Positions 33,966 through 44,373 of a stretch of DNA of 64,000 nt are shown piece by piece. This stretch comes from Allolobophora icterica (lineage: Eukaryota > Annelida > Clitellata > Crassiclitellata > Lumbricidae), in assembly GCA_963556255.1 (NCBI GenBank), contig OY744611.1, positions 3,245,730-3,309,729 on the forward strand, written 5' to 3'. Under the pieces are notes generated by a model. That model made no database searches, was not told the origin of the DNA, and saw only the letters and a program-made list of their open reading frames with translations. Position 1 is the stretch's first letter; each line of letters opens with the position of its first letter. The position numbers were made by a program, and so were the translations under genes.

Positions 33966-35690
33966 GCATGAGAAGCACTCGGTGGTCACCGTGGACTGCA
34001 CTGATGGCAGTAAGAACTACATGTATAGTAATCGTAATCATAAACTCCAGATTTCTAAAGCGCCATTCGAAAACGATGCGCAGGGCACCAGCTTATTCAC
34101 GAGCGCTGCTTAGAATAAGATGTCTTGTCCAACGGGTAGTCAAAAGGAGAACAGAGTCAGGTGGCCAGAAGGTCAGATGAGGTAGAGTATATCTGCTAAG
34201 GCGGGTGTCGTTTAGGATCAGATGATTCGGGGTACGAACTCTTGAAGAGGTGAGACTGTATGCAGTTTTGAGTGGAAAGCGCGAGGAGTAATAGATAGAG
34301 GAGCCTGAGGCAGATAATGATGGGTGATTTTCAATGATGACGGAGTAACCAAACATTTGCGGAATTCAGAGGGAAGATCGTTCCAGAGACGTGGTGCAGT
34401 ATGGGATATGGCTTGTCGGGAACTTGAGATGAGTAATCACCGGGATCGGGAAAGACTGAGATATGAGGATGATCGGATAGAGCGGGTTGCTTGGATGGTG
34501 AAGAAATCGCGGAGATACCTGGGCTACGAACTTGAGATGAGTAGTCACCGGGGTCGGGAAAAACTGAGATATGAGGATGAGCGGATAGAGCGGGTAGCCT
34601 GGATGGTGAAGTAATCGCGGAGATAAGCTTACTTGGGCTACAAATATTGTAGGGAGTCGAGGGTTAGTGATAGGACTTTGAAGTGGGTTCGCTCTGGGAT
34701 TTTTTACCAATGGAGTGATTTGAGGATGGGAGTGATATGAAGATGTTTGGGGGTTCTAGTGACAGCTGTGGCTAGTGAGTTTTGGATAAGTTGCAGACGC
34801 TTGATTTTGGTGGATTCGAGGTTAAGGTATAGAGGGAATTGCAGCAATCAAGCTTTGAATTAACAGTAGAGGTAGCAATGGTACAGGCAGTTTTAATGTC
34901 GAGCATGGGCCGGATGCGACGAGGTCATGAATGTGCATAAAGCAGGAGCGCGGGAGGTTGGAGATGTTGTTCAAGAAGGAGAGATACGGATCAAAGTTAC
35001 ACCAAGGTTGCGGACAGGGGAATCGAAGGTGAAGGTAAGAGATGAGGAGTTATTCGTTTGGTGTATGGAGGGTCAGTAAGCTTCTTGATTTCGAAGGCCT
35101 AGAATGATGAATTATGTTGTACAAAGTTTCAGGCAGAGGAGAGTGGGTGACATCCGTTGAAAGACAAGGTTAACCACGTCCAGCAGTTGTGTGATTGAGG
35201 TGGGAAAAGAACATGAAGAGGCGGATATGTATAGTTGATTGTCGTCTGCGGAGAGATGGAGGTCAACAGAGGAGGATTCTATGACATGGCTTAATGGTAT
35301 ACAGTTGAAGAGGATTGGACACAGGATGGAACCTTGAGGAACACCAGAAGGCAGTGGGAGGAGTTGTGAGCAGTGGCTGGAGGCCTTAATAGAAAAGAAT
35401 CGGGAGGAGAAGTAGGACTGGAACGAGATAAGAGCAGAGATGACAAACCAAAAAGATAGTTGATGAAGAAGGAGGCTGTGATCAATGGTGTCGAATGCGG
35501 CGGAGATGTCGAAGAGACAGAGTGAGAAGACTTGCTGATGGCTCACGGCAGAGTCCAGTTTATTGTATAGCGAGGCAAGTAGAGTTTTTGTGGAATGATG
35601 TTTGGTAAAGCCAGAATGGTGGGGAGTTGAGGAGTGAATTGAAAGAGAACCAATAGTTTAGCCGGGAAAGGACAGTTCGTTCAGTTTGCT
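33966..35690 (-). mobile_element. CR1/L2-type LINE, mutated
   Basis: Minus-strand polymerase: SLCLFDISAAFDTIDHSLLL (35480-35546), LPSGVPQGSILCPILF, a degenerate SADDNQLYIS catalytic box near 35250, then thumb codons in shifting frames. The C-terminus near 34350 is LWNDLPSEFRKCL. The 3' end at 33966-34090 has AAAGCGCCATTCG. Between 34420 and 34620 a block of about 110 bp is tandemly duplicated. The polymerase catalytic box has S for Y, and several frameshifts are present. Confidence 0.75.
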
Positions 35691-35968
35691 TAGATATAAA
35701 GGAAAGTTCGGAGATGGGATGGTAGTAAGATTAGGTAGTAAGATCCTCAGTGCTACCGTTACAGACATTCTGTTAACTCCAGCGTTATACATCAGTGTTC
35801 GGATTTTTTATTTCAACTGAACTACTTTTTCCGCAGCAAAATCCGAAATTTTGCAAAACCTGCATAATTATTACAAACTTAAGTTGGAAGCTCGCTAATT
35901 GCGTAGACGACAGCTTTTATAGCAGAAGCCACTCATACATTTACGAAGAAACTTATCAGGCACGTCGC
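35691..35968. other. Unassigned flank of the hAT element
   Basis: Unique sequence ending in CACGTCGC, the 8-bp target of the element that follows. Confidence 0.4.
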
Positions 35969-36732
35969 TAGGGTTGCCACCTCCTAAGGATACGAATCCG
36001 GGAGATTCAAGAAATTTTTTAACATTTGCAATTGCACTGATAGAACAGAATCTAAGTATAGTTTTAAAGCATTTTGTTTTAGACATTAGGTAAACACAAG
36101 AAACAGCTATCAACTAATTATTTAATTGGTCATTCACTTTAGTCCATAGTGCTGTGGTAGAGACTAGAGTGATGAAGACTACTTGCGCTTAAAAGTAGGC
36201 CTATATTTCGCATCAGATCTTGCAGCAGCCAACAATCTGGGTTTCTTAATCAAGAAGTCATAAAACTCTGAGCCTTTGTACTTCAAATTTTCACAGCCAA
36301 CCAATCCTTAAAATCGTCTTCTTTGAGTCACTCATCGTTGAATGAACAGTAATACTTCTTTTTCTTCTTAACTACACATTTTTCTGGATTAGACTCAGAC
36401 TCAGAGTCAGAATTTGAATTCGCCATTGCGAACTTCACGCAATCACGCGCACACTGCACTGTGCACGCGCAGTCATAAACATAGATATCTCAATTGAGAA
36501 GTGTCCACAGAAAGTTAGAAAAATACATAGATATATAAATTGAATTTGAAAATTGTCCGCTGAAAGTCTCTGACTCGATGTCGAGCAGTGACGCATTGTG
36601 AAGTTGTCCTAGGGAATAGGACTTTTCAGCATTCCGGGATATTTCAAAGTTTTCCAAATTAATTCCTGGAGACGGGAGATCATATCGAAATACGGGAGAC
36701 TCCCGCCCAATCCGGGAGAGGTGGCAACCCTA
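35969..36732 (-). mobile_element. hAT deletion derivative, 764 bp
   Basis: Ends TAGGGTTGCCACCTC and GAGGTGGCAACCCTA (15-bp inverted repeat). Exact 8-bp duplication CACGTCGC (35961-35968 and 36733-36740). Minus-strand codons from 36424 give MANSNSDSESESNPEKCVV, a KKKKKYYCSFNDE stretch and, after a stop, KEDDFKDWL: the N-terminus of a ZBED/SCAND3-type hAT transposase. The rest of the gene is deleted. Confidence 0.85.
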
Positions 36733-36740
36733 CACGTCGC

Positions 36741-37345
36741 CCATCCTACGAGTTGTATAGTGCTAGTGAATTTCCTTTTGGATCGAGTTTTCGGATTAGG
36801 AGTTAACCTTGTGTGATATATTTCTGCGCATTAGTTGCATAGAGGCAGTTGACACAATTTATGGTCGATAGATTTCTGTGTCTAGGCCCTACTCATGTCA
36901 TTTGTATACTTGGTAAACAGAATTTAGCTGCAGTCACCAGAGGTTATCATAGTTCACTCGCCAGCTGTTGAGTTTTATATATGATATATAATAGGGTGGG
37001 GCAAATAGCGGTTGCCTCAACCAGACAATGATAAATAAAAGCTCGTTCATCTACTGGTTAATGAAATAATTAATTTTCATATTCTCTATCATGTCTAGGG
37101 GTCGCAACTTTAACAGATGCGTGACGTAATATATTTCATTAGAAATAAATAACAAATTCATTAATCTTATTACAGTACGGTCACAGAAATTCATTAATTG
37201 CTACTAATAATAATAATAATACCAGAGATTTAAGTGCCATAGTTCGTAAACAGTCGAAAGGAAATCGATGCAACGATTCAGAAGCACTGACTATAATATA
37301 TTACACAATCACTTTAATAGGCAAATTACACACTACACAGTACAC
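36741..37345. other. No gene seen
   Basis: AT-rich. TAGGGTGGGGCAAATAG at 36992 resembles the terminus of a TAGGGTG-group element but has no partner. A short (AAT)n lies near 37204. Confidence 0.4.
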
Positions 37346-37614
37346 TACAATATTTATTGTTGTATTGTATTTTAAAACTTATAAGCGCCTCTACCAAGTG
37401 CCTACCAATCAGAGGCGCTCCCAGTGCGAAAGTCCTCGGGAATAAAGGCAAGTTTAAAGACAACGAAAAGCTGTGGCAGGACCACCGGATAGTACTGCAG
37501 CCCGGGCCGAAGGAGGAAGGCTGATTCCACAATGAAGGGCCAATAGCAACAAAGTAACGAGACTGGGCCATCACCGTTCTCACTCGGGGAACAAATGAGT
37601 CAAGTCGATCAGAG

Positions 37615-38434
37615 TGTATACATTAATAACCGCGATCACAAAACCGCGATCGTCAAAATAGCGATCCCAAAATAGCGATTCAAAAAGCCGCGAGTGCTCA
37701 AAATAGCGACAACCAAAACAGCGATCTAATAGATTTATTTCCAATGTAGGCCTACTCGTATAGTCTAAAACCTCACAAAATAACGTTTAAGCGTCTTCGT
37801 AATACAAGACTCTAATCTAGTTTAAATAAATGTTAAAAGTTTAATGTGAAACCTGTCTTTAAAATGTCTAATGAAGTAGGCCTAGACTTATCAATTTACT
37901 GTTAAACTTGGAGATGCACGTAGAGAGTCCAATATCAGGCGATTAGAGTAACAGACGACGATTATTTTTATTCTTTCTGCAGTTTCCTTGTATATTCTTC
38001 GAGATGGATTTAACGAATACAAGCGGCATTCTCGACGATCGAATATGCTAAAACTACTATTATAATCAGCCTGATTTCTACTGTCTTATACAGCAGGTCT
38101 AATACTATTCTTGTGACGCTAATTGGCAACTCAAAAAAGTTCAAGCGGTTACGTAAAATAAGCTGCGATCTTTAATTCTTTGGAAGTGATTGATGTTGTG
38201 TTTATGTACGGTAATTGTACGTTAATTTGTCCTGATTCGTCTGCTCAGTCGTATGTTGATTGAACTCCTAAAAGTTCAAAAGTTTAAAGTAAAATAATCG
38301 GTTTATGTTTATGTTTATTGGTCATCGTAATTGGCTAAGTCGCTGTTTTGAGCCTCGCTGTTTTGCCGCAGTCGCGTTTTTCTGCGTCGCTATTTTGAGG
38401 ATCGCAGTTTTGTGATCGCAATTATTAACGTAAA
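37615..38434. mobile_element. Mutator-like non-autonomous element
   Basis: Exact 10-bp target duplication TCGATCAGAG at 37605-37614 and 38435-38444; excision would restore the LINE sequence. Imperfect inverted repeats of about 100 bp share TTAATAA, GCGATCACAAAAC and GCGATC..CAAAATAGCGA. Each arm contains four or more copies of an AAAAYAGCGA word at roughly 13-17 bp steps. A 9-10 bp duplication and long terminal repeats fit Mutator-like elements. The centre is AT-rich without a gene. Confidence 0.75.
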
Positions 38435-39052
38435 TCGATCAGAGGAGCGAAGAGGGCGAGGAGAGCTAGCTGAACTAGGAAGACGTAATGGGTCACATAG
38501 GTATTTAGGAGCAAGTCCCAGGTCAGATCGCCAATGAGGATAAGTACCTTTAGTTGGAACGAGACTGGACCATCACCGTTCTCACTGGGGGAACAAATAA
38601 GTCATTATAAGTACCTTTAGTTGGATGTGGGCAGTAACAGGAATCCAGTGAAGATGTTCAAACATGAATGTGGAAATATGGAAGAATCGTGGGAGATGGC
38701 GACTAGTCTGGCAGCTGCTTTAAGAACAGATTGTAGAGGAGAGATGGACTTTGGGTAGGCCAACAAAGAGGGAGTTACAGTAATCAATGCGAGAGCAGAT
38801 AAAGACATAGACAATGGAAGTAAAGACTGGAGAGGAGACAGATCTTCGGATAGCCTTGAGACGTCAGAGATGGTAGTAGCACAAGCGGGTGAGATAAAAG
38901 ATATGGTCAGAAAAAGAAAGGGAGCTATCAAGAATTATACGTAGGTCACGGACAGATGCAGAGAAGGTACAAGAGGGAACGCTTTGAGATAAAAGAGGAT
39001 AGTCAACATTGGCCAGTTGTTGACGAGTGCTAAACCAAATCAATTGGTTCTT

Positions 39053-39433
39053 TCAAACCGGTTTAAAGAAACCGGTTTGAGAACAGTCATGCTTGACGGT
39101 CATGAGAAAGAGCATCAATGCGAGCAATAAGAAACAGCTGAGCATATGGTTCACATGCACGTAGACCTGGGTGTCATCAGCATAGAGGCGGCCAGTCGTT
39201 TCATGTCTTACAAAGATGAGGGAAATATCGGCTGTATAAAGCAGGTAAAGGAGTAGGTCAAGTACTGATCCCTGGGGGACACCAAACTTGACAGTAACCC
39301 AGTGTGTTCTGGAGTCACCCCAGATTATCGGTTGTGTGCGATATGTAAGATAGGACCGGCACCAAAGAAGAGAGGAGCCCCTGAGACAACATGAGGACTC
39401 GAGACGTTGCAGGATGATCTCATGGTCAACCAT
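39053..39433 (-). pseudogene. LINE reverse transcriptase palm fragment
   Basis: 126 codons carrying the H-E-x2-L-x-R-L helix, the GVPQGSVL block and YADD (about 39185-39200). The catalytic motif is intact but the frame is cut on both sides. Confidence 0.75.
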
Positions 39434-39560
39434 GTAAAAGGCAGCAGAGACGTCCTATAGAGCAAGCAACGAGATCTGGGATCTGTCAAACGAAGTGTAG
39501 CTACCAGAGAGGAGAGATAAGAGGACAGTTTAAGTAGAGTTTCTGCAGTCTGAGGCCGAG

Positions 39561-39990
39561 TTCACGGACATCACTCATGCCACGGTGTTATCATTCAAAT
39601 AAAGATACTTTTCATTTATTTTATTACTCATTGTTGTTTGTAGCTCTAATTTTGGGTTCTAAATTTGAAAGTCATAACCACTACATAAGTCTTAACATAA
39701 GTCTTTATTGTATCTCATCAAGCATAGAGTACAAAAAATGGAACAATAAAATTAGTCATCGTACAGTCAATATCTGCTACATTCACATTGTTTCGATAGA
39801 CATATCTGTTAGATTGGATACAACAGGGAGATCCAAAAGGTATGCTATCCCGCTGGGTAGGACCCTCCGGTGGCACCACTATAGTTAGAACAAGACGAAC
39901 ATGACATATTATCAATCATTACGCTAACTATCATAAACTGGTTAGGCTTAACTAGAGAAAATAGCATAATCAGCAGGAAACGAAAATAAG
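39561..39990. other. No gene seen
   Basis: Unique AT-rich stretch. Open frames on both strands around 39577-39915 show no recognisable motifs. Confidence 0.4.
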
Positions 39991-40069
39991 AAGGAAAAAA
40001 GAAGAAAGAAAAAAGAAGAGAATAGAGGGGGTCACCTGGGAGATCCCAATATTTGTATTGATTAAATCA

Positions 40070-40474
40070 TCAGATGTGTTCGTAGTGACCTTTTAAAAGA
40101 TGATAGAGATGGGAGACTGCGCAGATTGCAGGTAATTTATTCCAGATAACAAGGCCCATGTACTTGGTCGAGTGCCTCCTATAGTTATTGCGGATGCTTA
40201 TTGATCGAAGAGTGTCCTTGATCCTGGTACTATGCACATCCCTGGTGAAAGTAAAGTAGTTGGTGAAGTCTATCGGATGGGAACCATGAACGAATCGAAA
40301 CATAAACATCCCAATTTGGAATTGTTTTATCTGGTCAATATTTAATATTCTCAATTGCTGATACAAATGCAAGGTGGGGGTATTAAACTTGCCCTTGGTG
40401 ATAATTAGTATAGCCCCCTTTTGAAGTTTCACCAATCTGTTCAATCTAGTAGGGTAGGTTGATGCCCAGCACAT
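40070..40474 (-). pseudogene. LINE ORF2 C-terminal fragment
   Basis: 134 open codons after the polymerase thumb: KGAILIITKGKFNTPT, IKQFQIGMFMFRFVHG, then YTR-like HSTRIKDTLRS, then GLVIWNKLPAIC. No catalytic residues are in this part. Truncated at its N-terminus by the DNA element at 40529. Confidence 0.75.
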
Positions 40475-40528
40475 GTTACAGTATTCCAGGTATGGATGAA
40501 TCAGTGTGGTGTAATATAAGATAGAATT

Positions 40529-41891
40529 GGGTCATTATCCGAAATGTTACAAATTTCGTCTCCGAAAAACAAAAACAAAATTTTCCCCAAAATTGGTAGC
40601 AAGTGTGTTTAACTAATTTGAAAGAAATCCACTATATTTTTAATCATAAGTTAAGTTTTTTCAGAATTTATAAAGTCAAAACTCCTTTTTTTCATTAAAA
40701 TCCGCCCTTTTTATGTAATCATATTTAAGCACAGGGACCTGAAATATTCCTCTGGTGCTTATAAAATGGCAATTTCTTAAAACTGGATGATACCAGCATT
40801 AAGTTGGAATACAATAGGCCTTTCTTTCACATAATATAATTATTAGTCTGGTGTCAAGAAATTAAGACATTTTTCGAAATTATTTAAAAAAAGAAATATT
40901 ATTTTCAGCTGCAGAAAAAATATGTGCAGCATTAGCTATAACTGTATGTTATATGCATTAGATACAAGCTGAACAACATTTTAAGAGTTGCTAGTAAATT
41001 CTAATTACATGCAATTTATTTTTATATCAAATAATTCACAAAAAATGTAATTCACTCTTCGCAATGCGTCATTACCATCCGTGGCAAGATGCGACTGTCA
41101 TGAGGAAATAGCAGAAACCTGATGTATTCGGATGGTAATGATGAAAAACAACCGCGAATGGTAATGACATAATGATGAAATTTAAAACAGCCGTCAAACA
41201 GTTTCACGTGAATTACTCCGTCAGATAAGTAATTTCAATCAGTTCAACAAAAGCGACAAATAAAATAAGTTATCAATGCTGTAATCAACCTAAACCAGGA
41301 AATACAACACTAGACGGTAATGAAACAGAAATTTACTTTTTTTTGTTATTTGGAACACAAAAATTAAATTAAAAATAAAACATTATGAATTTCAACACAA
41401 ATCTGTGTGATTCCATTAATAGTTGACAATATCTTGTTCCTGATGTTTTCCTTTTAGTAAGTAAGCACGTTCTGTAAAAGTTATAGGCTTCCCAAAAATT
41501 GAGATGGTTATGATGCTTATTTCTATGGACAAGTGTAAATAGGCTCTACAACAATAAATATTACGAAAATGAGTCTAAATGTTTAATTATTGCATATGCT
41601 AGCTACTAATTAATCACAAATAATATACCATTATTACAGGTTGTAATGGAATAAATTTGCGCAAAAGCTTAATTTAATGCATTGTACACCGTCTCGGACA
41701 GCGAATGGTAATGATATATACATTTAGTAAATTTTTTCAAAATTTCCAAAATCTAGCAGCTAAAACAATGATGGGAAATGTTAATCTGCTCATTATTTGA
41801 AGGAGAGGCAAACAAAATTTGAAGAAAATTATCGAAAAAACTAAAAAAAACAGCAGGGGACATCAATTCTGCACATTTCAGATAATGACCC
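40529..41891. mobile_element. Non-autonomous DNA element, 18-bp terminal repeats
   Basis: Termini GGGTCATTATCYGAAATG, 17 of 18 positions matching, in inverted orientation. It sits between two halves of one LINE. The flanking AATT / AGTT is too short and too imperfect to fix the target duplication. The interior is AT-rich with repeated GAATGGTAATGA-type words and no transposase. The superfamily is unknown. Confidence 0.65.
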
Positions 41892-42060
41892 AGTTAGCGT
41901 GTGAGATGGAAGCAGGTAAGAAAACTTACTCTTGACCCGATGTTATTGGCAATCTTAGTTCCAATATTATTAATGTGGACATTCCAAGTAAGGTCTTCAT
42001 CTATGTAAACACCTAAACATTTTGCTGATATTAAAATATGATAAGAAATTACAACATAGG

Positions 42061-42289
42061 CCTATGTGTTTGTTTTAAAACTCGTTAAAGACATCACTCA
42101 CAACTACCATTGGACATTTATATAGCGCCTTTCTCATTGGCCATAGACCTGTCTGATAAAATAAAAGAATTACAAATGCGGTCACAAAAAAGCAAAATAG
42201 GCCCATGTTTGAAACTTGTTAAAGCCATCACACACAACTACCATTACTATTATTTTTTTATTGAAAAATCCAAAGGCGAACCGCATGGT
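42061..42289. other. Short LINE end between direct repeats
   Basis: GTTAAAGACATCACTCACAA at about 42084 and GTTAAAGCCATCACACACAA at about 42221 flank a piece with ATTTATATAGCGCCTTTCTC, a CR1/L2 3' end. The direct repeats may be the target duplication of that insertion. Confidence 0.45.
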
Positions 42290-42699
42290 CATTAAATACA
42301 TCACAATTAAATGCTTGAACATTATTACAGGTGGCGTTTTTAATTTTTTTTAAAGTTTATGCAATTGTTTCAAAATTTGGCAAATTTGTGAAAAATACCA
42401 AATTTTAAAACTCGTTGGGGCACATCTTAGAAAGCAGATATTTATAAATTTTCTCTTGCATGGTCATTAAATACGTCATAATTAAATGCCTAAACACTTA
42501 CAGTTAATGTTTTTAAATTATTTAAAAAAATTGAAATTTTACTAAATTTGACATTTTTCAAAAATTTTAAAATTTTAAGACTCGTTGGGGCACATCTTCC
42601 CGAACGAATTTTAAAATAATATTTTGCACGATGACTAACTATGCCAAAAGGCAACTATTCATCACTTTCTAGAATTTTTATTTTTTTCACTCCACCCTA
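42290..42699. mobile_element. Right end of a TAGGGTGGAGTG-type element
   Basis: About 410 bp matching 57788-58221, including TGCATGGTCATTAAATAC, TCGTTGGGGCACATCTT (twice), GCCAAAAGGCAACTATTCAT and the end TTTTTTCACTCCACCCTA. No coding sequence remains. The left boundary abuts unrelated sequence. Confidence 0.7.
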
Positions 42700-42870
42700 C
42701 TGTTGAATCACAGAATTGTTTTGGAAATTGCTTTTTACACTGTCAATCCTCGCTTTTGAAACTCGATTGTGTAAACATAAGCTACTGATTTTCATAATAC
42801 GCCAGGTACTGTGATATCGTGCAGCAAAGACTTAAGTTTAATTTTGAAAACTCTTGCGACTAAATCTGGT
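42700..42870. other. Junction between element end and Helitron remnant
   Basis: Unique 170 bp. The Helitron frame begins at 42871 on its 3' side. Confidence 0.4.
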
Positions 42871-44373
42871 CTATCTTAGTAGATTCTTGCTAATTTCTGT
42901 CCATTTATGATTAGCCGTAAATGTTACAAACAAATCTGGGGCTCCGAGTTTTCCAAAAATCGACATTGCATCAGCACATCTTTCTATGATGTTGCGTGGT
43001 GATCCTTCAAAACTTGATGGAAGAATCAATGGAACTCCGGTTTGTATCCCAGCATTTTGAGCGGCATTTTCGATGTGATCAGCAAGACCTTGATAAAGCT
43101 CAGTTCGCAGCTGACTTTGGTTGTGACGAATGAAGTTTAAATTATTTGCTTCAACCTGAAGATACATATCAACAATCCATTGTTGAGAAAGTTTTCCTGC
43201 ATTAATTCGTGAATTAAAACAATCGCGAATGGCCGTTTGTGCCGCTGCATATTGCAATTTAGTGACTGTTGTCTGAGTCTGGTTTGACTATGCTCCATTG
43301 TTGTGTTGCTCCACAACACACCAAGGGGAATGCAATTTGCATTTGCAGGATGAGCCATACGAAACTCTGTTCCTTGTGTACTGTCAATTACATAAAGTTG
43401 GGCAAATTGTGGGGTTGTGTTACTTGCGGGCCGAAAGTCACTTGTGCGATGATAAATTTTACCGTGCACTTTGAAAACATAAGGACCACTTCCATTGAAA
43501 TCGACGACTTTTGCGCCCATCGAAGCGAAAGACAATGCACTGTTATAAGATCGAATATTTTCTCGAAAGTGGCTATAATTGGGATGATCTGGATTTGATG
43601 GTAATCGTGTAAGAAAATCTGGATATTCAAGAACAGCTTCATCTGTTGGAATTTCTAGCTTAACCTTGCCTTTTCTACAGCAGCGTGTAAATTTTCCATC
43701 TGATGGATGCTTATCAAGAAAATTCTTCGAACTACAGAAACAACAAATTACATTCATCAGTCAATGTTTTATTGTGCTGTCTTTCAAAGAGATGGCTTCA
43801 TGTTGAATTGCATGGCTTTGTGACTGAAGTTCTAAAGCGCGTCGTTCGTTATTCAAAGTATATTGATGCTGCTTTTGTTCTTGCGTGAAGAAACTGCGTC
43901 GCTGACGCTGACGCTGAGATTGAGCATGTGCTGCAAGTCGAGCTGCTATTTCGAGTGTCGTTTCTTGGGATTTTCGACGCGCCTTTGATTGAGCCTTTGC
44001 TGCAAGTCTCGCTTCTCTTCCGGGTGTCGTTTCTTGGGCTTTTCGACGCACCTGAGACTGAGCCTTTGCTGCAAGTCTCGCTTCTCTTTGGAGTGTCGTT
44101 TCTCGAGCTGTTCAACGCCTGAGATTGAGCAGTTGATGCAAGTCGCGCTTGTCGTTCGGGTGTTGTTTCTCGTGCTCTCTTTCTGGCCTTACATCTTGCA
44201 CTTGCAGACTGACCACTTGTGGATGGTTGCTGTTGTAAATGGTGTTGATTTTGAGTTTCTTGATCAAATCTGTTTTTAGAATCTTGACTCAATCGTGCTC
44301 TGTATCTTCGCATGCGCTCTTTAGTTTGACGACGTTTCTTTTCAACATTATCGTAATTCATGATGTCTTTCAA
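42871..44373 (-). mobile_element. Helitron remnant (N-terminal part)
   Basis: Minus-strand frames in order. 43849-44373 and 43761-44051: a basic region starting MKDIMNYDNVEKKRRQTKER, with three to four repeats of a motif like ARETTPERQARLA. 43137-43757: CCFCSSKNF, then LPSNPDHPNYSHFRENIRSY, then GKIYHRTSDFRP. 42871-43257: SQQWIVDMYLQVEANNLNFI, then PSSFEGSPRNIIERCADA, then GAPDLFVTFTAN. This is the Helitron_like_N domain of the Rep/helicase protein that moves Helitrons by rolling-circle copying. The HUH nuclease motif and helicase are missing. Frameshifts at about 43140-43260 and 43760-43850. Confidence 0.8.

Larger units (their letters stand above)
37346..39560 (-). mobile_element. CR1/L2-type LINE, split by a DNA element
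   Basis: The 3' part is at 37346-37604, with TTGTATTGTATTTTAAAACT tail sequence, AAGCGCCTCTACC and codons for RTVMAQSRYFVAIGPSLWN. It resumes after the 820-bp insertion at 38445 and runs to about 39560. Minus-strand codons there include VRDL-type and thumb fragments (38617-38931) and polymerase codons at 39053-39433: MVDHEIILQRLESS, then VKFGVPQGSVLDLLLY, then a RLYADDTQVYVHV box. Many frame changes. 38541-38625 contains a small filler duplication. Confidence 0.8.
39991..42060 (-). mobile_element. Second LINE, split by a DNA element
   Basis: The 3' part lies at about 39991-40520 and the continuation at 41892-42060 (minus-strand codons FLYIDEDLTWNVHI-like, GVYIDEDLTWNVHINNIGTK). 40070-40474 encodes LNRLVKLQKGAILIITKG, then LRILNIDQIKQFQIGMFMF, then WNKLPAICAV, the C-terminal end of ORF2. 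The protein family matches that of the larger LINE at 47816-52365 more than the CR1/L2 copies. Confidence 0.7.

Noticed and set aside
36992..37010. Further TAGGGTG element
   Set aside because: Only one end-like word; no partner end, duplication or coding DNA.
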